Positions 10,570 to 21,261 of a stretch of 64,000 nucleotides of DNA are shown in pieces. Every line of letters starts with the position of its first letter. Positions within the stretch are counted from its first letter, which is position 1. The notes beneath the pieces were generated by a model. It was not told the origin of the DNA and made no database searches. It saw nothing but the letters and a program-made list of their open reading frames with translations. The position numbers were made by a program, and so were the translations under genes. This stretch comes from Nematostella vectensis (taxonomy: Eukaryota; Cnidaria; Anthozoa; Actiniaria; Edwardsiidae). Location: the NCBI RefSeq assembly GCF_932526225.1, contig NC_064041.1, positions 5,700,046 to 5,764,045 on the forward strand, read 5' to 3'.

Positions 10570-11025
10570 CCTAATCGCCACGGTAGCTAGAGAAATAGTT
10601 GTAGGTAACTTTGTTTTATTCTACTCGTTCGGGTCATGGTGACGGGTCATGGTGACGTTTATGGCGGTCTTAAATTATTTGGTTACATTCCTCCATGACC
10701 GCTCCTACGTATAGTCGTTTATGCCATCGACTTGTTTATTGTAAAAGAATTTAATCCGTTTGTTCTTTAGTAAAACATGATATTTACCACATGAACGAAG
10801 AGCATTTATTCTTAACGTATAGCATTATTTATAGAACAGCATTGAAGTGATTATGATATTTTAATGTTTGTCTTAAATCAAGTATGTATTCAAAGCTCGA
10901 CTCTATTATTATCATTGTACGAGCTAATTTATAATATGTGATTAAACAAATGATAGTTTATGTTTGTTCGCTGTTTTTGTTATTTAGTGTGCCTACTCCC
11001 TCAAACCCATAAGCAGACCTCGGAT
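10570..11025. other. Intergenic AT-rich stretch, no gene seen
   Basis: AT-rich sequence with no ORF of coding character and no splice-consistent exon. A short tandem duplication GGGTCATGGTGAC occurs at about 10630-10655. Confidence 0.5.
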
Positions 11026-11029
11026 TATT

Positions 11030-11034
11030 GGGGG

Positions 11035-11067
<33 letters not shown>

Positions 11068-11195
11068 GAACAGAAACATTAAGAAAACAACACGCCCCTA
11101 CTGGTAATTTCCTTAGAATTTTTTGAAAATATTGGTTGGGGGGGGGGGGGGGGAACACGTGCCCCCAGTGCCCCACCCCCTGCTACGGCCCTGTA
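11030..11195 (+). repeat. Dispersed repeat copy with two poly-G tracts
   Basis: A G run at 11033-11064, then sequence matching 3735-3860, with a second G run at 11139-11152. Same family as 3700-3875. The G runs probably vary in length. Confidence 0.65.
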
Positions 11196-11631
11196 ATCTA
11201 ATATTGGTGTGGGGGCTGTATCCTACACCTATCTTCTCTTAAGGCTATATGACATTATTTCTGTACTCAACTCAACCATGCGCGCGCACAAAAAATCACT
11301 ACGTTATAGTTTCCGTATGAAAGTTTTCTTGAAAAGCAATGAAACATGAATTTTTCTATCTTAAATACGAGGTTCCGGTGTTTAGGGAATAAGCTGATAA
11401 GAATGCCCCTTTCGTGCATTTCATTTTTACCATTCGTTTACATGTGTAGCGTTGCTTATAGAGGCTTGAATTTTCAAAAACACTCTTGTAAGAACAAAAA
11501 TATCTAATGATTATTTAATATACCCATGAATTCATATAGAGAAGAAATAATAAACTATTTTTGTTATGATTTTTTTTTAAAGTGTGCGACTGTCATAGCT
11601 GCTCACATCCTCGGAAACGAATTTGGTCGCG

Positions 11632-11855
11632 GGGGAAGGGGGAAGGGGGAGGGGGGAGGGGGGAGGGGGGAGGGGGGAGGGGGGAGGGGGGAGGGGGGAG
11701 GGGGGAGGGGGGAGGGGGGAGGGGGGAGGGGGGAGGGGGAGGGGGGAGGGGGGAGGGGGGAGGGGGGAGGGGGAAGGGGGAAGGGGGAAGGGGGAAGGGG
11801 GAAGGGGGGAGGGGGGAGGGGGGAGGGGGAAGGGGGAAGGGGGAAGGGGGGATAG
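11632..11855. repeat. G-rich minisatellite (GGGGGGA / GGGGGAA, about 6-7 bp)
   Basis: About 220 bp of G5-6 blocks separated by single or double A, with no C or T. Open in several frames on both strands (Gly/Arg/Glu or Pro/Ser/Leu); these ORFs are artefacts. Strong potential for G-quadruplexes on the + strand. Confidence 0.9.
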
Positions 11856-11879
11856 GTTGGGTATAGGTGCTGTCATGTG

Positions 11880-12470
11880 CTGCCACGGAAGTCATTCCCG
11901 AGTTCTCCCAAGGGACGCCCGTTTACAAATTTCACAATGGGTCGGTTTTCGATTGGCCAACGGAAACAAAGCGCCTGTCAAATTGCATTCTTGGGAGAAG
12001 TCGGGATTGACTTCCGTCGACGATCTAGAAGTGAGCGGATACCTGGAAATTGTTGAAGGCATTTGAAGCGACGATTTGAGCTTGAAAACACGGGGAAGTA
12101 TTGATTAACATTATGAGGGGGGCCCCTATGAGCTGAAATTTATTGGGCGATCGTCTCCCATAGTTGAATCGTTGTGAGTTGCATATTTTTTGAGAACCGA
12201 AAAATTTAGTCGAGGTGATTGGAAATTAGTAACCAACCTTTCCTTCTTTCTTTAGTGGGATTGATAGAGGGAACTCTAAATGTCACCGAACAGCGCTAAA
12301 GCGGCCCCGAATGCGCTCTGGAAATAATAGACGGCTACAAATACCACATCACGTTGAATTGAATTTATTACATTTTTATGGAAGAATACTAGCATAAAGT
12401 AAACATCTCCATGTGTGTTCTCTCTATAGCCTGTCGGTCCCAATTACTCATTGACAGAGCTTGGGCTACC
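11880..12470. other. Intergenic, unique sequence; possible promoter region
   Basis: Moderate GC and no good coding exon. Contains GATTGGCCAA (inverted CCAAT) near 11951. The first ATG sequences are closed quickly by stops. It could be upstream regulatory DNA for locus B, but nothing proves it. Confidence 0.3.
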
Positions 12471-12527
12471 TGTGGTGAGAGTAAAAGTAGCAAGCTAAGC
12501 ATATTTCACTAGCGTTTGAGTGTGGCA

Positions 12528-12845
12528 AGGGAGAACGGCAGAATGTGTTCCTATTCACAGCGCGATTGATATTATTACGAACATAAACCACTTTGTTATT
12601 TAACACCTCATGTGTGTTTGTCAGTTGCGCTGTTGGGGGAGTGGGCCGGGGTTCGCATTATGAAGTGAATTATGTTTGTCAACAGGGTCTTTGTTCGTTT
12701 ATCGCCTTCTTTCCCCCAGCCCCCTCCCCCAGCTTTTGCTTTTTGCTCTCGCATCCAGCTCGCGCTCAAACAAACATGACGCGTTTATTTTCGTAATAAT
12801 ATCAATCGCACGTTAAAAAGGAATACATTCTGCCGTGCTCCCTTA
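12528..12845. mobile_element. MITE, long TIRs, about 318 bp, in unit I
   Basis: Arms of about 54 bp are inverted: AGGGAGAACGGCAGAATG on the left and CATTCTGCCGTGCTCCCTT on the right, extending to GCGATTGATATTATTACGAA. Flanked by AGTGTGGCA at 12519-12527 and 12846-12854 (8-9 bp target duplication; the edge is ambiguous by 1-2 bases). Unit IV has the empty site at about 44130-44145. TSD length fits hAT or Mutator-type elements. Confidence 0.85.
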
Positions 12846-13183
12846 AGTGTGGCAGTGAAAATGGTCTTCAAAAATTGTTTGTGACAAATGTTCTCAAGAA
12901 ATTTGCTTCCGAAGCCTGCTTGACATTAATTCCTATGCTCACTTCTTCTTTATTTCTCTTCTGTTTTCTTAGCGGCATGGAGTCTTCCTTTATAATAAGA
13001 CCTGTGAAAAATAATAAATAAAAATATAAAAAAGATGAACACTCTTAGAAGTCATCAAGATGTCTAAATATATTTACTGTTGGCAGATCTTAATTTTAGA
13101 TCTCGTATTAATCTAGTTTTTTTTTAGTTTTTTAAGAATAAGAGGAGGGCATAATCGCTTGACAAGTAAAAGAGATTCGTGCG

Positions 13184-13200
13184 CATGCCAAAACCACGTG
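13184..13200 (+). promoter_or_regulatory. E-box module CATGCCAAAACCACGTG upstream of first exon 1a
   Basis: A 17-mer with the CACGTG palindrome, about 70 bp upstream of the ATG at 13269. The same 17-mer lies upstream of the second first-exon at 14284, and at 31564, 32664, 35972, 37071, 44500 and 45247 in the other units. Confidence 0.5.
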
Positions 13201-13268
13201 CTTGGTGTGAGCCTTCGACCCACGAACAGTACAAACGGCAAGAATCGAGAACAAATGCTCGATAAAAT

Positions 13269-13289
13269 ATGGCTGAATCTAAAGCTACC
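13269..13289 (+). CDS. Locus B unit I, alternative first exon 1a (MAESKAT)
   Basis: AAATATGGCTG start followed by seven codons and a strong GTAAGT donor in phase 0. Present in all four units (MAESKAT, MAESKAT, MAESEAT, MAASKAT). Downstream acidic exons also enter in phase 0, so it can join them. Short N-terminal peptide, no signal sequence. Confidence 0.5.
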
Positions 13290-14283
13290 GTAAGTATGTG
13301 TATTTAGCTTAATCTGACCAAGATTGTTTTGAGAACTGTTTTCCACAAAAGTGGCAAACACTAGCTGGAGACTTTTGAACGCCCGACAAGATGGACAGAA
13401 GAGCACGTCAAACGCATGTCAAACCGTTCATGCGAAATAAGACATCCACTGCGTTTTAAAAAACACAATAAGGATGTTTTAATTCAATCTAAGGATTTTG
13501 TTATTGGTATTCCCTTCGTTAATTCGATCATACGAATACACATGCTTCTAGTACAAGATTTACAAGATGGCCGCCTAGGAAAAAGGATTCTCTTTAGACA
13601 CCATATCATTGTTCCTTACAAACTTTCCCAAATGAAACTTAAAAGAAACTATCCAATACTCGCTGCACGGCTAACATAGAGCCATTTCTCAAATGTGCAG
13701 TGAAGAATAAAATTGCAGTGAAGAATAAGAATGCTGATCGTTGAAGCAAGGTTAAGGTATAGTGTTTGTGCAGTTGGTCGAATCAGCCGGAACCGACAGC
13801 TGGATTGGTTGAATCAAAGCTGTTCTTTGGATTTAAAATGCCTTAGTAGTGCCTTTTCTTTTTATCAATTTAAGGAGATTTCCTAGGCTTGTTTTCCTCT
13901 TCCATGCAAGCAAAACTTACAGTACAAAAGACTTTAAATCCTTTATTTGCAAGTTAAACCATAAGCATCGAATCTTCCTTTTTAGAGGCTTGTGTGGCTA
14001 GTTATGGCTATAGGAAATAGAACTTTGTATCAAAGAGTAACTTTGTATTAAATATAGAATTCTTGAGAATAAGCGTATTTCCAGAGGGATTTAGTTGCAG
14101 AACATTAGTTCAGAAGCAAAGCTCTATTCGAGGGAAATAGGTGAACAAAAGAACATTACAAGCCCACCAAAAATGGATAAATTATCTCGTGGATCTCAAC
14201 GTCCAGATCGCTTTTACCCTCGTTTTTGGAGGATTTTAATGATAAGACATTGTTTTAAATATAAAATAAAAGAAACTCACGAC

Positions 14284-14300
14284 CATGCCAAAACCACGTG
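14284..14300 (+). promoter_or_regulatory. E-box module CATGCCAAAACCACGTG upstream of first exon 1b
   Basis: Second copy of the 17-mer in unit I, 224 bp before the ATG at 14524. It lies within an internal duplication of the first-exon region (13690-13920 is similar to 14820-15030). Confidence 0.45.
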
Positions 14301-14523
14301 GCCTCCACCAAGCTTGAAGTCACGAGCCATCCTTTGCATGCAGCTCAAGAACATGTTTTCGATCAAAACGCGCTTCAAAACGCAAATAAATGGGCGACAA
14401 TCCTAAATCAACCGTTAATATTACAAGTTAATGGTGTTGTCTCGAGACTGTTTCCAAAATTGTTTAAGGGGATCGATATATTCGCTACAAAATACTAAAC
14501 ATAATAGGTTTGAAACAATCAAG

Positions 14524-14550
14524 ATGGCGGCCGATGTTGAATATGAAAAA
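14524..14550 (+). CDS. Locus B unit I, alternative first exon 1b (MAADVEYEK)
   Basis: AAGATGGCGG gives a good start context; nine codons then GTATGT in phase 0. Conserved in all four units (MAADVEYEK or MVADVEYEK). Probably a duplicated relative of exon 1a with its own upstream E-box module. Confidence 0.5.
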
Positions 14551-15039
14551 GTATGTTATGGAGGCCTGTCGACCTTAAATTTAAGATTTCAAATCCATTG
14601 CATTTGAAAGAACGCAAAACGAGATGCTTTAAGTCGATTTGATGATGTTTTTATTAGTTTTTTCGTCAAAATTCGATCAAGCTGTCGTATTGAAGATGGC
14701 CGTCTGAGTGGGATTTTCAAAATGTACGAAAAGACACTATAATATCTTCCTCAGAAAAAAACTTTCCGAATAAAAGCATATTCAATACTCGCTGAAGAGG
14801 TATCATAACAAATTTCTCAATTGTGCAGTGGAGAATGAAAACAGTGGTTGTGCTTTGTCGTCATGCAGAATGAAGTTATAGTGTTTGTGCAGTTGGTCGG
14901 ATCGAGCGGCATACAACCGTAAACTGCAGCTGGATCGGTTGAATCAGCAGTCATTCTTAAGATTTAAAATGATTTAAGAAAAATTGTTTCTCCTTATCAA
15001 TATCGGGAGATTTCCTAGGCTCATTCCCGTCTCGCTCTA

Positions 15040-17230
15040 TTGTTAACTCTATTGTTAAGCGGGGAAGACGGCACCCAAAGCAAACAACTAAAGTCGCGGT
15101 ATCTAGCCGAATACAGAACACTTTTCTTCCCTAGAATATAAAAACGTCTTGTGGAAAATTCCGCACAATAGTTATTTTACTTCCATACGGAATCATACAG
15201 TAAAAAGCTTTGATTTAACCGATCCAGCTGTCTATAATAATTACTATACCTTTCATTTTGCTTTACGACAAAGCAAAACATTGTTTTATGTTCCTTCATT
15301 TGAGGAATGTGCCTTCAGCCAGTCTTGAATATGCTTTGATTGCGGAAGCATTTTTCTAAGGAAGACTTGTAAAAAAAACATTACACAAGTTGTTACAATG
15401 TGAAAATCCAAATATTTTTGCTTCTCTCAATACAAGAACTTTCAGAACTTTCAGTTTTTTTTCTTACCTTCCAAACCAAATCTTGCAGTAGAAGTCATCA
15501 GTGGTAGAAACTGATTTTCATTGGACAACCGAAAGGTGATGCCAGGAATCCGTACGATAACCAATGAAATAGAATTTCTTATGTATTTTTATGCTAAAAT
15601 TCTAATTTGACGGCCTTGATTCCTCGTAGTCCCAACAGACATAAGCTACGCTAATGACATTTAACAGCATATTTTCATTTGGCATTATCGACATCTTCTT
15701 TTAGGAGAAACATTGGCAACGTTGAAGATGACGGTTTAAGCTTTTTTGGTAACACTGCAATCATTTCCACAAATTCTTCATCAATTTCCAAAAAAATCGA
15801 ATATGTTCCCAACTTACTGGAGGTAATCTTGATATTCCTTGAACGTTATGAATTTTTGATTGCGCACCATGGTAGATGACTGTGTTTATATGAGGCACAA
15901 ACATCAAGTTGGCAAACATCATTTACCTTTTGATAAATCCATTGTTACAATGACAAAAAAAGTTTTCAATCCTCCTTCCATCAACGGACTTGTTCCTTGG
16001 CAACGAGCATATTTGACTCCTTGCTCTGAGTCACTAAAATCAAGATGCGGAACACTAACTCATCCTTGAAAAATCTGCATGTCATGCTTTGGTTATCAGC
16101 AACAATTCATATTTTGGATGAACTTTAAATGTTTATTGAATATTATAACATCTTTACTCTATTGCTCGACAGACAGAAGATCCTAAGTTAGGATTAAACT
16201 TAAATTCAAATCTATCTAATCGTATCTATGCTGGAATATAATTTTGATTTAAGTTGCCTTATTGGCGCATTTGTTTGCTCAGACATAATCTTCCAATTCT
16301 TCTGCTACAAAAACTCAAAGAATCTTGTGGAAAATAAGAAAACCTAATTTGACTCTGAGAAAAAAAACCAAGAATAATCAGAATGTAGAGTATTTTATAA
16401 TAGAATGACGTCTTTTTTCTGACAAAAAAGTGTTTTTTTCTTTGCGGCTCTGAAGATGATAGTCAAATCTCCTTGTAATGCTCTGTTTAAGGGATGTTTG
16501 GAATGAGCCTAGTAAGCATAAACGCAACAGAGAAAAACCTAGATACTGTAATAGTATTAACAGCCAAATTCGTTGTTGCGCGACCTCGGCGAATCCAATA
16601 TTCTTGTGTCGTTTGGGAAATAGCGCTAGTCAATCAAACTTTGGTCCGCGTATGAATTGGGCTATTCCTAAAAACATGGATTTCATCATCGTCTTTGTTA
16701 TTCAATAACAAGTCTGGGCATCTTATAATGAGTACGAAGTGAAGGTCCGAAGTAGGTTGTTTGTGTGTTATCTTGTGTATCTTACTTCAACGCAAATCGC
16801 ATCTTGCAAGTCATGTTCCTTTTCTAATAACTTAATAACTAAGGGCAACTAGGATATGTTTAACCAAAGGCTTGCCAATTATTTCCAAGGGAAGCATTAA
16901 ATGTTTCTTCTGTGACTTGAAAAAGGAAAACAAATACTTGTTTTGCTAAATGCTTAATCCATTCTCCATTCCCTTGGCATTGTGATGATAATTTTGATCA
17001 AACCTTGTTTTGATCCGCATTTGTGCAAAAAATCTTTATACTACACGATGTTTGTCATTCTTATTCCATATTTCACCCTTTATCACTCGAGCGGGGTAAT
17101 TTTCAGTATATAGTTTATGCATATACAGTTGTCATAGTTTAAAAGTACCGGATTGCTATAGAAAATGCCATAGAAAATGGCGCGATATATTCCCGCCAAA
17201 AGTGGATGAATGCCCTCAGCGAATAAATTT
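15040..17230. other. Unit I intronic region, no supported exon
   Basis: AT-rich, collinear in units II-IV. Short ORFs here (for example 15679-15879 and 16478-16708) recur only because the units are recent duplicates; changes between copies alter amino acids freely, which argues against coding. Confidence 0.6.
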
Positions 17231-17320
17231 AGGCACGTGGAGCGTCGGGTTCGGCCATTTGAGTTGTTCCACGCGGCAGAGCTACATTTATTGTTAGGCT
17301 GTATCAGTTCTGTCAACGAT

Positions 17321-17338
17321 ATGGAGCTGAACTACAAC
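17321..17338 (+). CDS. Locus B unit I, alternative first exon 1c (MELNYN)
   Basis: ACGATATGGAG start, six codons, then GTATGT in phase 0. A CACGTG E-box occurs about 87 bp upstream. Present in all units: MELNYN in I-III, MDLNYN in IV. The unit III donor has weakened to GTATTT. Confidence 0.4.
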
Positions 17339-17799
17339 GTATGTAGAAGTCTAGGGTACAAATTACGTTTAGAGATTGGGGAAAAGGGGCAGGGGACATA
17401 AGCGGTGTGAAATCAATGCTAAGGAAGAGAAAAATGAAAGAAGAGAAACCATCGTCCATCGTCCCCAGTTCTTCTGCGATCAACAAGCATAAGTTTACCT
17501 CTAAAGGTTTTAATTATTTTTACGCTACAGTCACGGATCTTTAAGACATATTGATCAACCTACTGCTAGGAAAGAATCGATGAGTAAAACAAATTTGGAA
17601 ATGATGCTTTTTACAGGAATAGTCGAATAATAGTGAGGACTGTTGAACATGTTTATTTTTTATGTAAAGCGTTCTTGACTGAAGCAACACCCCAAAAATA
17701 TAAATACTTGACAGACGCAATTGTTTTCAGTCTTCCTGTTTGGGAAATGAACTTGGGTATTTTTAGTTGTCCTTTCAGATATAACCATTGCTTTTACAG

Positions 17800-17880
17800 A
17801 CTCGTGAGGGTCCACCACCAAAAAAGCAAGAAGCTGTTGAAGAGCAATTGGAAGCGGACGAGAAGCTCGAGATAGATGAG
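17800..17880 (+). CDS. Locus B unit I acidic exon (TREGPPPKKQEAVEEQ...)
   Basis: TTTTACAG acceptor and GTAAAG donor, exactly 27 codons, phase 0-0. Sequence TREGPPPKKQEAVEEQ then LEADEKLEIDE, strongly acidic and probably helical. Identical in units III (42782) and IV (48522). Family not recognised. Confidence 0.65.
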
Positions 17881-18416
17881 GTAAAGTTTTGCGTAGCTTG
17901 TGCATGCGAATACAGAAATTTTAGATGTCGGTCCAAAAAGGTGCTCTTTTAAGCCTTTTGCCCTAAATCGATGCTAAAGTAACTAGGACATGTGTGCAAA
18001 AATTTACTGGAATGACAGTACTGCTCTGAAACATATGTACACTATTCGCGACACTTTTGAGGAAAGGAATATTACGATCACTTCATCAAAGTTTTAAAGA
18101 CCGCGGTGAAGTTAGCAACTAACTCAGCAGCTAATTCAAGTAGTGAAGTTAGCAGCGGATTCAGCATCCAATTCGAACAAAAGTTATAATAACGTCCTGA
18201 TTTAATCAAATCTCGTCTGCAAACATTTAAAGCTTATGTATTATGATTGTCTAGTGAACTACCGACCATTGTACAATTTCGTGGCTTCTCAGATTTTATG
18301 CAAATTACCTAAAAATTGGTTATCCATATAAAACTGGTAAAATGGTTATAGTTTCGTTGTTTCTTGGGCTTCTTGTGAACAAAAGCAAGTGAATGAGATG
18401 ATAAAAAGCGCGTGAA

Positions 18417-18600
18417 GTGCGTGTTAATGAGTGCGTACCTGGAGTGCGTGGCGATGAGTGCGTACCTGGAGTGCGTGGTAATAATGGGTGCCCGGTGTAC
18501 GTGGTAATAAGTGCGTACCTGGTAATAAGTGCGTACCTGGAGTGCGTGGTGCTGAGTGCGTACCTGGAATGCGTGGTGATGCGTGGTAATCACCACGCAA
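18417..18600. repeat. 27-bp minisatellite (GAGTGCGTACCTGGAGTGCGTGG-like)
   Basis: Units of about 27 bp containing GTGCGTACCTGGAGTGCG. Repeated at 19635-19818 by the 1.2-kb duplication and expanded in unit IV at 49140-49535. Lies in an intron; its ORFs (NECVPGVRG periodicity) are by-products. Confidence 0.8.
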
Positions 18601-18708
18601 TCCAGGTGGATATATACTCATAATGAAATGTACCGATCAGTGCTAGCCGCTAAAAGCTCATATATACCCTGGTTAATAGAGTAATCGACACACGCTTTTA
18701 TCTGGCAG

Positions 18709-18774
18709 GTATTTGCGGCAGAGGAAAAAGAAAAAGAGAAAGTTGTAGATAAAGTCCCTGTTGAACAGGAGGAT
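18709..18774 (+). CDS. Locus B unit I exon VFAAEEKEKEK..., copy a
   Basis: TCTGGCAG acceptor and GTAAGT donor, 22 codons, phase 0-0. VFAAEEKEKEKVVDKVPVEQED; highly charged. Confidence 0.65.
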
Positions 18775-19156
18775 GTAAGTGGAAGTTTTATATGTCGGGT
18801 ATCATGTGTTCTACATATAGACATATCTCCAAATGGCTGCGTAAGCGACATCACCCTCTTTTTTCCCTGACTCACCTTACTTTGTTTAAAGTTGGCGTGA
18901 TTTTAAGACGTGGCCAAGCTTTTACGTCTTTGATTCATTATCTGTCTCTGTTTCTCGGATAGTAAAAGTCAGTGTTGCATAGGCGCGCCTAAAGTTTTCA
19001 GCTTTTGCATGTCATATTGATTGACGACAAGTAGATGCAACATTAGCCTAGCTGAACGCAGTTATTTCATTTAAAGATTAAAGATGCTTATCTTTTATCC
19101 ACACTAAGTGCGCTGGCATGCTATCTCCATTTATTTTACAATATCTTTGTTTTTAG

Positions 19157-19291
19157 ATAGACCCACAGTACGGTCTCACAGACCGAGGGTACCCTGTGGT
19201 CCAAGAGACTGGCAATAGGGACGAAGAAAGTGATGTTGTAGAAGAGGTGTTTATGAAGACTGATCCCCTGGATGCGTGTTATCTATGTTAG
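19157..19291 (+). CDS. Locus B unit I terminal exon IDPQYG..., copy a
   Basis: TTTTTAG acceptor, phase 0. IDPQYGLTDRGYPVVQETG, NRDEESDVVEE, then VFMKTDPLDACYLC and TAG. The site after VVEE (GTGTTT) is a weak donor, so I favour a terminal exon ending at the stop. The same 45-codon layout with stop is kept in copies b and c. Confidence 0.6.
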   Translation: MDPQYGLTDRGYPVVQETGNRDEESDVVEEVFMKTDPLDACYLC

Positions 19292-19926
19292 ATGACGGGA
19301 ATGGTTGGAGAGGGGGGAGGGGCAGTCAGAAAGTTAAACTTTCCCTCTCCTCTTTTTTTCTTTATACAATAAGAAAGATAAAAAGATAACAATAACAAAA
19401 GTTATAATAACGTCCTGATTTAATCAAATCTCGTCTGCAAACATTTAAAACTTATGTATTATGATTGTCTAGTGAACTACCGACCATTGTACAATTTCGT
19501 GGCTTCTCAGATTTTATGCAAATTACCTAAAAATTGGTTATCCATATAAAACTGGTAAAATGGTTATAGTTTCGTTGTTTCTTGGGCTTCTTGTGAACAA
19601 AAGCAAGTGAATGAGATGATAAAAAGCGCGTGAAGTGCGTGTTAATGAGTGCGTACCTGGAGTGCGTGGCGATGAGTGCGTACCTGGAGTGCGTGGTAAT
19701 AATGGGTGCCCGGTGTACGTGGTAATAAGTGCGTACCTGGTAATAAGTGCGTACCTGGAGTGCGTGGTGCTGAGTGCGTACCTGGAATGCGTGGTGATGC
19801 GTGGTAATCACCACGCAATCCAGGTGGATATATACTCATAATGAAATGTACCGATCAGTGCTAGCCGCTAAAAGCTCATATATACCCTGGTTAATAGAGT
19901 AATCGACACACGCTTTTATCTGGCAG

Positions 19927-19992
19927 GTATTTGCGGCAGAGGAAAAAGAAAAAGAGAAAGTTGTAGATAAAGTCCCTGTTGAACAGGAGGAT
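19927..19992 (+). CDS. Locus B unit I exon VFAAEEKEKEK..., copy b
   Basis: Identical 66-nt exon to 18709-18774, with the same CAG acceptor and GTAAGT donor, phase 0-0. Confidence 0.6.
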
Positions 19993-20374
19993 GTAAGTGG
20001 AAGTTTTATATGTTGGCTATCATGTGTTCTACATATAGACATATCTCCAAATGGCTGCGTAAGTGACATCACTCTCTTCTTTCCCTGTCTAACCTTACTT
20101 TGTTTAAAGTTGGCGTGATTTTGAGACGTGGCCAAGCTTTTACGTCTTTGATTCATTATCTGTCTCTGTTTCTCGGATAGTAAAAGTCAGTGTTGCATAG
20201 GCGCGCCTAAAGTTTTCAGCTTTTGCATGTCATATTGATTGACGATAAGTAGATGCTCCATTAGCCTAGCTAAACGCAATTATTTCATTTAAAGATTAAA
20301 GATGCTTATCTTTTATCCACACTAAGTGCGCTGGCATGCTATCTCCATTTATTTTACAATATCTTTGTTTTTAG

Positions 20375-20509
20375 ATAGACCCACAGTACGGTCTCACAGA
20401 CCGAGGGCACCCTGTGGTCCAAGAGACTGGCAATAGGGACGAAGAAAGTGATGTTGTAGGAGAGGTGATTAAGAAGACTGATCCCCTGGATGCGTGTAAT
20501 CTGTGTTAG
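20375..20509 (+). CDS. Locus B unit I terminal exon IDPQYG..., copy b
   Basis: 45 codons including the stop, as in copy a, with substitutions (RGHPVV, VVGEVIKKTDPLDACNLC, TAG). Retention of frame and stop supports the terminal-exon reading. Confidence 0.55.
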   Translation: MDPQYGLTDRGHPVVQETGNRDEESDVVGEVIKKTDPLDACNLC

Positions 20510-20700
20510 AGAGGGGGGCGGGGCAGTCAGAAAGTTAAACTTTCCCTCCCCTCTTTTATTCTTTATACAATAAGATAAAATATAATAAATATAATAATAA
20601 TATAATAAATAAGTGCTGGCTGGTGAAGCCCGAAAAATGCTTCCCTATTTTTTCAAATTTATCGCTGTTGTTGTAACAACTGTTTAATATTAACGCACAG

Positions 20701-20778
20701 GTTGCACCATCTCATGACGAGCATCAAACAACTGAAGGTCGGGACCTACCTGAGGAAATTGACGTGGCTCAGGAACAT
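20701..20778 (+). CDS. Locus B unit I exon VAPSHDEHQTTEGRD..., copy a
   Basis: AACGCACAG acceptor and GTAAGT donor, 26 codons, phase 0-0. VAPSHDEHQTTEGRDLPEE then IDVAQEH. Acidic; not seen in unit IV. Confidence 0.6.
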
Positions 20779-21044
20779 GTAAGTATTTTTTTCTGTTGGC
20801 TGATCCCATTGAAGGGTGTAATATTCTTTTAAATTAGATGACGGGAATGGTTGGAGAGGGGGCGGGGCAGTCAGAAAGTTAAACTTTCCCTCCCCTCTTT
20901 TATTCTTTATACAATAAGATAAAATATAATAAATATAATAATAATATAATAAATAAGTGCTGGCTGGTGAAGCCCGAAAAATGCTTCCCTATTTTTTCAA
21001 ATTTATCGCTGTTGTTGTAACAACTGTTTAATATTAACGCACAG

Positions 21045-21119
21045 GTTGCACCATCTCATGACGAGCATCAGGACGTACCTGATGCCTTGGATATTGAAGT
21101 GGAAGTGGCTCAGGAACAT
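21045..21119 (+). CDS. Locus B unit I exon VAPSHDEHQDVPDAL..., copy b
   Basis: Same acceptor and donor as copy a, 25 codons, phase 0-0. VAPSHDEHQDVPDALDIEV then EVAQEH. Divergence by in-frame indels with phase kept is consistent with protein coding. Confidence 0.6.
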
Positions 21120-21261
21120 GTAAGTGATTTAACGTATTCTTTTTCTCACGCACCACCACTCATTACCACGCACTCATTACCATATATACTCATAATGAAA
21201 TGTACCGATCAAGTGCGCTGGCATGCTATCTCCATTTATTTTACAATATCTTTGTTTTTAG

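Larger units (their letters stand above)
18179..19396 (+). repeat. Internal tandem duplication, first copy (1,218 bp)
   Basis: AAAGTTATAATAACGTCCTG begins at 18179 and again at 19397, with near-identical sequence between. Each copy carries the VFAAEE exon, the 27-bp intronic repeat and the IDPQYG terminal exon. Confidence 0.85.
19397..20509 (+). repeat. Internal tandem duplication, second copy
   Basis: Near-identical to 18179-19291. Contains exons at 19927-19992 and 20375-20509 and the 27-bp array at 19635-19818. Confidence 0.85.
20510..21192 (+). repeat. 344-bp tandem duplication carrying the VAPSHDEH exon
   Basis: GGGGCAGTCAGAAAGTTAAAC through the AT-rich (ATAATAAAT)n to the VAPSHDEH exon occurs twice with a 344-bp offset (exons at 20701 and 21045). 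Just after, at about 21150-21210, the sequence is a chimera of 27-bp array ends and the region upstream of the IDPQYG exon. Confidence 0.75.

Noticed and set aside
11526-12066. Gly/Arg/Glu ORFs up to 147 codons across the G-rich array
   Set aside because: Simple-sequence artefact open in several frames of both strands; I considered it as a gene A exon, but the phase-1 frame closes at once.
15679-16069. 66- and 69-codon ORFs recurring at 34015 and 38419
   Set aside because: Duplicated intron sequence; one is interrupted by the LTR element and another differs in length in unit IV; no coding signs.
16478-16708. 76-77 codon ORF present in all four B units (also 34809, 41465, 47436)
   Set aside because: Kept only because the units are recent copies. 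Nearly all differences change the amino acid, and there are no splice or start signals.
17083-17316. 77-codon minus-strand ORF over first exon 1c, present in all units
   Set aside because: Same reasoning; antisense to the MELNYN exon, with variable amino acids and no domain.
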